A stretch of DNA of 64,000 bases, taken from assembly GCA_937900565.1 (NCBI GenBank), contig CALCFG010000136.1, positions 10,314 to 74,313 of the forward strand. The letters are read 5' to 3'. How positions within the stretch are numbered: position 1 is the stretch's first letter; each line of letters starts with the position of its first letter. The translations under genes were made by a program, and so were the position numbers. The stretch is from an uncultured Erysipelotrichaceae bacterium (GTDB taxonomy: Bacteria > Bacillota_I > Bacilli_A > Erysipelotrichales > Erysipelotrichaceae). Under the pieces are notes generated by a model, which saw only the letters and a program-made list of their open reading frames with translations, was not told the DNA's origin and searched no databases. Shown here in pieces: positions 42,136 to 50,129 of this stretch.

Positions 42136-42510
42136 ATGTTTATTATTGATGTTCAAAGTAAAGATCCAATATTTGAACAAATTAAGAAACAAATTAATCG
42201 ATTCATTCAATTGGATATATTAAAGCCAGATGATCGCTTACCATCTGTCAGATCATTAGCATTGGAATTAGGTATTAATCCCAATACTGTGGCTAAGGCT
42301 TATCAAGAATTGGAAATGGAAGGTATTGTTTACACATTAACGAAGAAAGGTGTATTTATTGCTTCACGGGATAAGACAATTGCGAATAAACAATTGGTGA
42401 TAAGTAATTTTAAACAAGTCGTGCGTGAATGTAAAAATAGTGGAATGAGTAAAGATGAATTAATACAGGTGATTAATTCAGTATATGAAAAGGGTGAAGG
42501 TAATGATTGA
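42136..42510 (+). CDS. GntR family regulator, YtrA type
   Basis: This 124-residue regulator has an N-terminal winged helix (PIFEQIKKQINRFIQ, then DDRLPSVRSLALELGINPNT and TVAKAYQELE) and only a short C-terminal tail. That is the YtrA subfamily, which controls ABC operons. The ATG at 42136 follows GGAGGG. The ATPase gene overlaps its end by 8 bases. It probably represses its own operon through the tandem repeats just upstream. Confidence 0.9.
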   Translation: MFIIDVQSKDPIFEQIKKQINRFIQLDILKPDDRLPSVRSLALELGINPNTVAKAYQELEMEGIVYTLTKKGVFIASRDKTIANKQLVISNFKQVVRECKNSGMSKDELIQVINSVYEKGEGND

Positions 42511-43390
42511 AATTAAAGGAGTAACCAAGGTATTGGGTAATAAAAAGGTATTGGATACTATCAATTTAACGATTGAGGATGGTAAGGTGTTTGGCCTTGT
42601 TGGCGTCAACGGGGCGGGAAAAAGCACGTTATTACGGTGTTTATCCGGAGTCTATAACACGGATAGTGGTGAAATACTCGTTGATGGAAAACCGGTTTAT
42701 GAAAACCCAGAAGTTAAAAAGGATATTGTCTTAATTAATGATGATCCCTATTATGGCATGAATCATACGATTGAAGATATTAAAGATTTATATCAATCAT
42801 TCTATTCATTTGATAATGAAAAGTATGAAAAATTTTTAAATCTATTTAAATTAGATCCTAAGAAATCAATTAATAATTTTTCAAAAGGAATGAAACGTCA
42901 AGTATTTATATTAATGGCATTAGCCATTGCACCAAAGATATTAATATTGGATGAAGCATTTGATGGTCTTGATCCATTTGTACGGTTAACATTTAAACGG
43001 GCACTAACGGATTTGATTGAAGCAAATGATGTAACGGTAATAATAAGTAGTCATAATTTACGGGAATTGGAAGATATTTGTGATAGTTTTGGAATCTTAG
43101 AAAATCATACGATTGCTACCAGTGGAGATATTCAATCATCCAAAGATACAATTCATAAAATTCAATTAGCATTTAATGAAGATATTACAAAAGATGATTT
43201 AAGTATGTTGGATATTATTCACTTTGAAAAAATAGGTAAAGTAATTACGTTGGTATGCAAAGGGAATATTGATGATATTAAAACAAGCTTAAATGCAATG
43301 AATCCATTATTAATGGAAACAATTGCGATTAGTTTTGAAGAATTATTTATCTATGAAATGGAAAGAAGAGGGTATGTGAGTTATGAATAA
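42503..43390 (+). CDS. ABC transporter ATP-binding protein (YtrB-like)
   Basis: This 295-residue ATPase has Walker A GVNGAGKSTLL, a degenerate signature NFSKGMKRQVFI (FSKG instead of LSGG, common in this group), Walker B KILILDEAFDGLD and switch histidine SSHNL. The ATG at 42503 has GAAGG upstream inside gntR. It overlaps the membrane protein gene by 8 bases. In Bacillus the related ytr operon responds to cell-wall antibiotics; a similar role is inference. Confidence 0.9.
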   Translation: MIEIKGVTKVLGNKKVLDTINLTIEDGKVFGLVGVNGAGKSTLLRCLSGVYNTDSGEILVDGKPVYENPEVKKDIVLINDDPYYGMNHTIEDIKDLYQSFYSFDNEKYEKFLNLFKLDPKKSINNFSKGMKRQVFILMALAIAPKILILDEAFDGLDPFVRLTFKRALTDLIEANDVTVIISSHNLRELEDICDSFGILENHTIATSGDIQSSKDTIHKIQLAFNEDITKDDLSMLDIIHFEKIGKVITLVCKGNIDDIKTSLNAMNPLLMETIAISFEELFIYEMERRGYVSYE

Positions 43391-44816
43391 GAAATATTTT
43401 ATTTATTTGATTCAACAAAATAAACGCATTATTACGTTACTCTTTCTGTTAGGATTTGCCATTGTGCCAGTAATTACTGCGGTAAATGTAGGAAGATTCA
43501 CAGATTATCATCATTATTCCTATGATGGTTCAACGATGACTTTTATCGTTTACTTAATAATATTAATTGGCTTAACGTATTTAGTACCATTATTTAATTA
43601 CCGTTTTATTCAATATAAACGCAGTTGTGATACGTTTCTTTCATTACCAATTAAACGGAAAGAATTATTTAATACAGTCACTTTATTTTCATTAGTTGAA
43701 ATGTATGTTCCATATATTTTGAATGTAATTTTAGGAAGTATTGTATTAATTGCCAAAGGGTACCCATTTCATATTATTAACTTTGTTTCTTATTTAGTAA
43801 TAAGTTTGGCGTTGGTAAGTGTACTTTACTTTGCCAATACATTTATTGTTTTAAAGTGTAATAATACGATTGATAGCATTATTTGTATGCTTGGGTATTC
43901 ATTATTACCGGTATTTATATACTTTCTAAGAATTTCTTTTTTAGATTACTATACATTTGGATTAAATGATTATTACGAATTTTATTGGCATCAAAGCATC
44001 CAATCGTTAATTGGGCATAGTTGTATTTTCTTAATGGATAGTTTTTCTGCGCCAAGTAAGGAAGTATTTGAATACGAATGGATGGCAATCTATCTTATTA
44101 TTGGTATTGCACTTGCGGCGGCTAGTAGTATAAGTTTTGTTAAACGTAAAGCAGAAGATAGTGAACAACTAACGAATAGTCGGTGGATGTATCGTTTATT
44201 AATTCCTGTATATACCATTATTTGTATTGGCTTCTTTACTATTGAAGAAGGAATAGGTAATTACATCATTTACATAATCATTATCTTTATAGCCTATACG
44301 ATTGCTACATTTATTGCAAACCGCCAAGTTAAGTTGAGTAAATTATCGATAGTATTATTCATCACAGTAATGCTTATTACGAATGTGGGCGGATTAGTAT
44401 TTGAACATACAATTGCACCCAAACTCTCGTTAGCTTTTCCTACCAATTACGATTACATGGAATTAAATATATATACAAGCATTGGGGATTATAGTTTAAA
44501 TTCATCATATATGGAAATTAATAATGATGCAATTGTTCGGCAAGTACAAACATTACAACATCAGTTAGTGGAAGATCATTATAATGATATCCATTATGCT
44601 GATTATGATACCCATTTACATGTGGAATATTATGATCACAATAAACATTCCATTAAAAGTTTCTATTATCCGTTATCGAACGCAATGGCAAAACAAGTGT
44701 ATGCGTTAGTGCTTAATAATCATCAAAAAGTTCATTGTTATGATTATTCTAAACCAGATTCAAAAGAATATGAATTGACTTTGCATCAACTAAACAAAAT
44801 ATTTGCCGGTGAATGA
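43383..44816 (+). CDS. ABC-2-like membrane component of the GntR-controlled operon
   Basis: This 477-residue protein has about ten hydrophobic helices in its first 340 residues. A conserved-looking cytoplasmic segment (SLPIKRKELFNTVTLF, about 86-101) is seen in membrane partners of YtrB-like ATPases. The C-terminal 130 residues are polar, rich in His and Tyr, and probably extracytoplasmic. The start overlaps the ATPase gene. Export of a lipid-linked or antibiotic compound is possible, but the substrate is unknown. Confidence 0.75.
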   Translation: MNKKYFIYLIQQNKRIITLLFLLGFAIVPVITAVNVGRFTDYHHYSYDGSTMTFIVYLIILIGLTYLVPLFNYRFIQYKRSCDTFLSLPIKRKELFNTVTLFSLVEMYVPYILNVILGSIVLIAKGYPFHIINFVSYLVISLALVSVLYFANTFIVLKCNNTIDSIICMLGYSLLPVFIYFLRISFLDYYTFGLNDYYEFYWHQSIQSLIGHSCIFLMDSFSAPSKEVFEYEWMAIYLIIGIALAAASSISFVKRKAEDSEQLTNSRWMYRLLIPVYTIICIGFFTIEEGIGNYIIYIIIIFIAYTIATFIANRQVKLSKLSIVLFITVMLITNVGGLVFEHTIAPKLSLAFPTNYDYMELNIYTSIGDYSLNSSYMEINNDAIVRQVQTLQHQLVEDHYNDIHYADYDTHLHVEYYDHNKHSIKSFYYPLSNAMAKQVYALVLNNHQKVHCYDYSKPDSKEYELTLHQLNKIFAGE

Positions 44817-44872
44817 TTTCATGATAGATTGCCAGTATGCGGTATACTAAAAGTAATTAGGAGTTAGAAGTT

Positions 44873-45424
44873 ATGAAAAAAGGTTTAATTTTAATGACGG
44901 ATGGTGTGGAAGAATGTGAAGCATTAATGGTTGTGGATTGTGTGAGAAGAGCAAATTTACCCATTGATATGGCATCCATTAGCGATTCATTAATAGTTAC
45001 AAGTGCGCACAACATTGAATTAAAGTGTGATGTTTGTTTAAATGCTGTGGAATTAACCAACTATGATTATTTGGTTGTTCCAGGGGGTAAAGTCGGTGTC
45101 GATAATTTGGCTGCCAGTCAATTGGTTAGTGATACGATTGCTCATTTTGTCTCTAATCAACAATTGGTTGCTGCAATATGTGCTGGACCAAGTGTTATTT
45201 CACGTTTAGGTTATTTGGATGGTAAAAAATATACGGTTTACCCTGGATTTGAAAACTTTAGTGACAAAGCGATATTTACCAACACCAGTTGTGAAGTGGA
45301 AGATAATTTCATTACTGCCAATGGGTTGGGAGCAGAATTTGCTTTTATTAAGGCAATTCTATCAAATATTGCAAATGAAACCATTGCTAATCAAGTGTTA
45401 ACATCCATTCAATATAAATGTTAA
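44873..45424 (+). CDS. DJ-1/PfpI family protein
   Basis: This 183-residue cytoplasmic protein of the DJ-1/YajL group has the nucleophile elbow AAICAGPS (Cys near 104) and the supporting Glu in DGVEECEA near the N-terminus. These are the marks of the family's deglycase/glyoxalase-like members. The ribosome site is TTAGGAG. It converges with the UPF0210 gene, and a symmetrical hairpin lies between them. The exact activity within the family is debated. Confidence 0.9.
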   Translation: MKKGLILMTDGVEECEALMVVDCVRRANLPIDMASISDSLIVTSAHNIELKCDVCLNAVELTNYDYLVVPGGKVGVDNLAASQLVSDTIAHFVSNQQLVAAICAGPSVISRLGYLDGKKYTVYPGFENFSDKAIFTNTSCEVEDNFITANGLGAEFAFIKAILSNIANETIANQVLTSIQYKC

Positions 45425-45430
45425 AAGTAA

Positions 45431-45455
45431 AGGCGTTACCAATACGGTAACGCCT
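45431..45455. terminator. Bidirectional terminator between convergent genes
   Basis: AGGCGTTACC / GGTAACGCCT is a 10-bp perfect stem with a 5-base loop, flanked by T-rich sequence on both strands. It can serve both the DJ-1-like gene and the UPF0210 gene. Confidence 0.75.
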
Positions 45456-45464
45456 AAATTGTAT

Positions 45465-46829
45465 TTAGTTTTTAAAACTATGTATTGGTGCAGGAATTCT
45501 TCCTTTTCGATGGATTAATTCAGCACATGAGAACTTATTGACAGGCATAACTGGGGCATAACCTAATAATCCACCAAAAACCACTTGTTCTCCAACATCT
45601 TTACCAACAACAGGGATAACTCTTACTGCGGTTGTTTTTTGATTAATCATTCCTATTGCCGCTTCATCGGCAATAATTCCAGAGATAGTTTCAGCACTTG
45701 TATCGCCAGGAATTGCAATCATATCCAAACCTACAGAACAAACACAAGTCATCGCTTCTAATTTTTCCAATGTTAATGCACCTGCATTTACGGCATCAAT
45801 CATACCTTGATCTTCCGATACCGGAATGAAAGCACCACTGAGCCCACCAATATAGCTACCGGCCATGACACCACCTTTTTTAACTGCGTCATTTAATAAG
45901 GCCAAACAAGCTGTAGTTCCAGGTGCTCCAACTCTTTCTAATCCCATGGCTTCTAATATATCGGCTACGCTATCGCCAATAGCGGGTGTTGGAGCTAAAG
46001 ATAAATCGATAATACCAAATGGAATATTTAAAGCTTTAGAAGCTTCGTGTGCCACTAATTGACCCATTCTTGTTACTTTAAAAGCAGTTTTTTTGATTGT
46101 CTCACATAATACTTCAAAGCTTTCACCTTTAACGTTTTGCAATGCGGCATTGACTACTCCAGGTCCGGATACACCGACATTAATGATTGCGTCCGCTTCA
46201 CCAACACCATGGAAAGCACCTGCCATAAATGGGTTATCTTCAACGGCATTACAGAATACAACAAATTTAGCACAACCAATGCTGTCATTATCTTTGGTAT
46301 ATTCTGCACATTGTTTAATGGTAGTTCCCATTAAACGAATGGCATCCATATTAAGTCCAGTTTTCGTAGATCCAACATTTACACTGGAACATACATTATT
46401 GGTGAGTGCTAATGCTTTTGGAATCGAACGAATAAACATTTCTTCTGCTTCGCTCATGCCTTTATGCACTAATGCTGAATAGCCACCGATGAAATTAACC
46501 CCGACAGCTTGCGCTACTTTATCTAATGTTTTTGCAATAGATACGTAGTCATCTTCACTTTTACAAGCAGCTTGTCCTATTAAAGCGATTGGTGTTACAG
46601 AAATACGTTTATTAACGATTGGGATTCCGTATTTGGTTTGAATCTTATCTGCTACCGGCACTAAATCATGAGCAATGCGTTCAATTTTATTAAAGATATT
46701 TTCATTTAATTTCGTTAAATCTGAATCGATACAATCCAATAAGGAAATCCCAATAGTTATAGTACGAACATCTAAATGTTCGCTATCAATCATGGCATTG
46801 GTTTGTAATACTTCATTATGGGTAAACAT
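45465..46829 (-). CDS. UPF0210 (PFL-like, DUF711) family protein
   Basis: This 454-residue protein closely fits the UPF0210 family, which shares a fold with pyruvate formate-lyase-like proteins. Its function is not known. Recognisable stretches are [53 protein letters not shown] and [16 protein letters not shown]. The UPF0237 ACT gene just upstream is its constant genomic partner, which supports the call. The ribosome site is TAGGAGG. Confidence 0.9.
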   Translation of the reverse strand: MFTHNEVLQTNAMIDSEHLDVRTITIGISLLDCIDSDLTKLNENIFNKIERIAHDLVPVADKIQTKYGIPIVNKRISVTPIALIGQAACKSEDDYVSIAKTLDKVAQAVGVNFIGGYSALVHKGMSEAEEMFIRSIPKALALTNNVCSSVNVGSTKTGLNMDAIRLMGTTIKQCAEYTKDNDSIGCAKFVVFCNAVEDNPFMAGAFHGVGEADAIINVGVSGPGVVNAALQNVKGESFEVLCETIKKTAFKVTRMGQLVAHEASKALNIPFGIIDLSLAPTPAIGDSVADILEAMGLERVGAPGTTACLALLNDAVKKGGVMAGSYIGGLSGAFIPVSEDQGMIDAVNAGALTLEKLEAMTCVCSVGLDMIAIPGDTSAETISGIIADEAAIGMINQKTTAVRVIPVVGKDVGEQVVFGGLLGYAPVMPVNKFSCAELIHRKGRIPAPIHSFKN

Positions 46830-46837
46830 GTTTCCTC

Positions 46838-47110
46838 CTAAATGCGATGCATGGCATCAAAGATGGCTTCATTTTGTACGTGGATAATAACACCCAATGA
46901 TTGACCTAATGCGGATAATTCATCCACTAATTGATTAAATTGAGTGGTACTGGTACTTGTATCCACAATCATCATCATATTAAAAAAATCATCCCGTATT
47001 GTTTGGGTAATATCTAAAATATTGATGGCATGATCCGATAGATAAGTAGTAGTTTTTGCAATAATTCCTACACAATCTTTTCCAGTTACAGTAATAATTG
47101 TCTTTGTCAT
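46838..47110 (-). CDS. UPF0237 ACT-domain protein
   Basis: This 90-residue single ACT domain begins [20 protein letters not shown] and is probably a small-molecule-binding regulator, as in GcvR-like proteins. The ATG at 47110 follows AAAAGGAGA; a longer upstream frame lacks a ribosome site. It lies 8 bases before the UPF0210 gene, and the two form a conserved operon whose ligand is unknown. Confidence 0.9.
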   Translation of the reverse strand: MTKTIITVTGKDCVGIIAKTTTYLSDHAINILDITQTIRDDFFNMMMIVDTSTSTTQFNQLVDELSALGQSLGVIIHVQNEAIFDAMHRI

Positions 47111-47157
47111 AGCGAGTCTCCTTTTAGTAGCATTTAAGAAAAATAAGTCCAAGGGAC

Positions 47158-47697
47158 TTATTTATATACAGGTGGATTTAATGCGCGTTGCATCTTACTT
47201 TGCACACTAGGGGTGTAGACCACATGGTGGAAACGTAACCAACGCATAAATTCTTTTTCATGATTTGGATCTTGGTCAATGGCTTCGAACTCAATTTCAA
47301 AATCATCCCCCCAATCAAAAATTGAATGGTCCACACAGATTTCACCACTTTTAATATGCAATACAGATCTTACAGTGGAAGAATGTCCTAATGAAGTGAA
47401 AGGACCAACAATATTAAATTGCTCATATATTGGTTGAAGTAATGGATGATTGATGTCATCATTAGGTAATTCAACTTCGTATTCACGATGATAATTACCT
47501 TCTTTCTTCTTAAGTGTAAATAAGAAAGAAGATCCATTGCGACGAATGCGCAAGGCCACATCACTTGGTTGAGTAGCAGCTTGATAGTAGTGGTTATAAT
47601 GTGACATAGTAGTTTCAAATTCACAAGTAGCACACAAATGATGGTAAATTTGTTTCGATATCATTACCTTCGTTTCAATTTCTAAATTCTCTCTCAT
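47158..47697 (-). CDS. CYTH domain protein
   Basis: This 179-residue protein of the CYTH (triphosphate tunnel metalloenzyme) group has the N-terminal ENLEIETKVMI strand, then VALRIRRNGSSFLFTLKKKEG with its basic residues, and EICVDHSIFDWGDDFEIEFE near residue 140. Such proteins hydrolyse or cyclise triphosphates. The ATG at 47697 is the first family-consistent start; an upstream extension would overlap nadK on the other strand. It is divergent from nadK with only 24 bases between the starts and no ribosome site. Confidence 0.88.
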   Translation of the reverse strand: MRENLEIETKVMISKQIYHHLCATCEFETTMSHYNHYYQAATQPSDVALRIRRNGSSFLFTLKKKEGNYHREYEVELPNDDINHPLLQPIYEQFNIVGPFTSLGHSSTVRSVLHIKSGEICVDHSIFDWGDDFEIEFEAIDQDPNHEKEFMRWLRFHHVVYTPSVQSKMQRALNPPVYK

Positions 47698-47703
47698 AAC
47701 TCT

Positions 47704-47713
47704 ATTATATAAT
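47704..47713. promoter_or_regulatory. Overlapping divergent -10 boxes between the CYTH gene and nadK
   Basis: ATTATATAAT is a perfect palindrome that gives TATAAT on both strands (47708-47713 plus, 47709-47704 minus). The start codons lie 8 and 6 bases downstream respectively. Both messages would begin at or next to the ATG. No clear -35 boxes were seen. Confidence 0.45.
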
Positions 47714-47721
47714 GGATTAGT

Positions 47722-48492
47722 ATGAAAAAATTCAATATCGTCGCAAGAAGTGATACGAAAAGTAATGAATATGCGAAACAGCTGAAAGAAAAATGCATTA
47801 TTAACGGCATGATTCATGATGAAATTGATCCTGAAGTCGTTATTGTAGTTGGCGGTGATGGATCTGTACTGTATGCGATGAGCCAATATATGCATAAAAT
47901 CGAAGATATTGTTTTTGTGGGTGTTAAAACAGGAACATTGGGCTTTTTTTGTGATTATACTGAAAATGAATTTGATTTGTTAATTGATGATATATTAAAT
48001 AATCACTTAATAGTGAACCATTACCCATTGTTACAAGCAAAATGTGATGGTTATCGACAAATCTTTTATGCATTAAATGAAATACGGATTGAAGATATTG
48101 TCGCGACAATGGATATGGATGTATTTATTAATAACCAATTATTTGAACATTACCGTGGGACTGGAATGTGTGTATCTACCCAATTGGGTAGTAGTGCATA
48201 TAATCGTTCATTAGGTGGTGCATTGTTGCAGGAAGGGTTAGAATTAATGCAAATGACTCAAATTGCAGGTATTCATCACAGTCAATACCGTTCATTGCAA
48301 TCCCCATTGATTTTAGGTAAACAATCAACGATACGTTTTGTATCGGATGGGTTTGCTCAAGCGCGTATGGGAGTGGATGTCTTAAGTTTTCCTTTACGTA
48401 AAAGTAAAGAGATTGAAATTACTTATTCATCCCGTTACGTTCAATTGGTGCGTAGAGTTACATATTTAAATCGATTGAAAGTACTATTCTAG
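47722..48492 (+). CDS. nadK: NAD kinase
   Basis: This 256-residue cytoplasmic enzyme makes NADP from NAD. The phosphate-binding motif VVGGDGSVL sits at residues 42-50, and the second conserved region reads GTGMCVSTQLGSSAYNRS around 150-167. Length is normal. There is no ribosome site before the ATG; a TATAAT box lies 8 bases upstream. The PTS-like gene follows 9 bases after its stop and is probably cotranscribed. Confidence 0.94.
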   Translation: MKKFNIVARSDTKSNEYAKQLKEKCIINGMIHDEIDPEVVIVVGGDGSVLYAMSQYMHKIEDIVFVGVKTGTLGFFCDYTENEFDLLIDDILNNHLIVNHYPLLQAKCDGYRQIFYALNEIRIEDIVATMDMDVFINNQLFEHYRGTGMCVSTQLGSSAYNRSLGGALLQEGLELMQMTQIAGIHHSQYRSLQSPLILGKQSTIRFVSDGFAQARMGVDVLSFPLRKSKEIEITYSSRYVQLVRRVTYLNRLKVLF

Positions 48493-48501
48493 GAGAGGAA
48501 T

Positions 48502-50049
48502 ATGAGTAAATGGCAAGGATATTTGGACACGTTAAGCAGTGTCATTAAAGTTATATTTTTTATGAGCGTAATGGTTGTTATTGGCCAAATTATATGCAAT
48601 GACGCATTCCGTTCATTGTATGTAATTAGTGATTCAACAGCAATTATGGTAGGGGAATCATTATTGCGTATTGGTCAATTTTTATTGTGGTATTCTCCAT
48701 TGCTTTTTTTAATGCGCTTGGTTGTGAGTAAGAATCGAGCGTATGATAACATAATGTTAGCATTTATTGGCTATATTACATTTGTTGTCTTTAGTATTTA
48801 TTTTGGGGCAGGACGCATGGGGTTAAATGCGTATCGCCCTATATTAGGGATTACGGTAAGCACTAGTCGGTTGTCATTAATGGCCAACAAAGTGAATGAA
48901 CCAATATTTACCGGTATTATCGGGGCAATTGCGACAGTATTTGTAGTTCGCTTTGTTTCAAATCGAGTAAAAAATATGCATACAATTGGGTTGTTGGGAA
49001 ATGTAGATATAGAATTTAGAAGTTATATTTATGTTATCGTATTAAGTATATTGGCTTCTTTATTAGTATCGTTAGCGTGGCCGTGGTTTTTCTCAGTAAT
49101 TATGGGCATTTTAAACTTTATTCGCAGTGATTTAAATAATCCGGTAAATCTATATATCTATGGCATGATGGATCGTATCATGAATTTATTGGGGTTAACA
49201 GCAACGATGCGTACACCTTTCTGGTATGACACAATGGGTGGAAGTATTTCCACCATTGCTGGGCAAACGGTAGCGGGCGATGTGAATATGTTTGCTTACA
49301 GTTATGCAGAGAATTTAACCAACGCTGGTGTTGGACGATTAATTACACCATACTATGTGTTTAATATTTTTGTATTACCAGTAACTTTAATTGCGTTATA
49401 TCGGGTTAATAGTGATATTTTAGAAAAGAAACGCAATCGATTTATGGTGTTTTTTATGATGTTAATTTCGATTATGGGTGGTGGAATGTTCCCTTTTGAA
49501 CTCTTCCTGTTGTTTTTGTCACCTTCGTTATTTATTTTTCATATTTTATCTTTCGGGGCACTATTTGGAATTTTAAATAGCTTCCATATTAATTTAGGAT
49601 TTATAGCCAATAATGCGACAATTACCGCTATTCCTGGCAATATATTGGAATATATAACGTATTTAAGTAATTACCGGTATCGTAGCGCGTGTGTTGGCGT
49701 CGCTATTGTGGGTATAGTCGTTGCGCTAATTTACTATGCAGTATTTACCATTTACTTTAAAAAATTAAATGTGGATAGCTTTGGCGCCAATTGTAAACCG
49801 GTAGCAAAAGCTATTGTGAAGGCATTTGGAGGAGTGGGCAACTTAAAATATGTTAATGCTTCGTTAGCGCATATCAGCGTACAAGTTTTTGATCCTAATG
49901 CCATTGATTTGTATCAATTGAAGAAAGTTGGGGCTACTAAAGTGGTTGAAAAACGCAGTGGATATACAATATTCTTTGGTGGCAAATCATTTATGATTAA
50001 ACGGTGCATTGATGCAATCATTAATGCAAGTGTACGCACAGTTGAATAA
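48502..50049 (+). CDS. PTS EIICB-like membrane protein lacking the phosphorylatable cysteine
   Basis: This 515-residue protein has an N-terminal region of about ten helices arranged like a glucose/maltose-type EIIC. A C-terminal EIIB-like domain (about 430-510) begins IVKAFGGVGNLKYVNASLAH. In working EIIB domains the equivalent segment ends in a cysteine followed by TRLR; here it reads NASLAHISV, with no cysteine. The EIIC signature GITEPIEF is replaced by GGGMFPFELF, losing the first Glu. It should therefore not phosphorylate sugar in the usual way. It follows nadK by 9 bases behind AGGAGAGG and is followed by a strong terminator. A sensor or non-PTS transporter is possible. Confidence 0.7.
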   Translation: MSKWQGYLDTLSSVIKVIFFMSVMVVIGQIICNDAFRSLYVISDSTAIMVGESLLRIGQFLLWYSPLLFLMRLVVSKNRAYDNIMLAFIGYITFVVFSIYFGAGRMGLNAYRPILGITVSTSRLSLMANKVNEPIFTGIIGAIATVFVVRFVSNRVKNMHTIGLLGNVDIEFRSYIYVIVLSILASLLVSLAWPWFFSVIMGILNFIRSDLNNPVNLYIYGMMDRIMNLLGLTATMRTPFWYDTMGGSISTIAGQTVAGDVNMFAYSYAENLTNAGVGRLITPYYVFNIFVLPVTLIALYRVNSDILEKKRNRFMVFFMMLISIMGGGMFPFELFLLFLSPSLFIFHILSFGALFGILNSFHINLGFIANNATITAIPGNILEYITYLSNYRYRSACVGVAIVGIVVALIYYAVFTIYFKKLNVDSFGANCKPVAKAIVKAFGGVGNLKYVNASLAHISVQVFDPNAIDLYQLKKVGATKVVEKRSGYTIFFGGKSFMIKRCIDAIINASVRTVE

Positions 50050-50055
50050 TTCAAT

Positions 50056-50082
50056 AAAAGAAGGATTTTGTATCCTTCTTTT
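50056..50082 (+). terminator. Rho-independent terminator
   Basis: AAAAGAAGGAT / ATCCTTCTTTT is an 11-bp perfect stem with a 5-base loop; its 3' arm ends in T's. Confidence 0.9.
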
Positions 50083-50116
50083 CAATTGCGCATTTAAAGA
50101 AATGATTGAAAAAATG

Positions 50117-50122
50117 TATAAT
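50117..50122 (+). promoter_or_regulatory. -10 box of the mutS operon
   Basis: A perfect TATAAT lies exactly 7 bases before the mutS ATG, with a weak TTAAAG -35 at 17-base spacing (50094-50099). There is no ribosome site, so a leaderless message is predicted. Confidence 0.5.
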
Positions 50123-50129
50123 ATTAGCC

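Noticed and set aside
47698..47895. Longer N-terminus of the CYTH protein
   Set aside because: It would run antisense through the start of nadK; the CYTH family begins at 47697.
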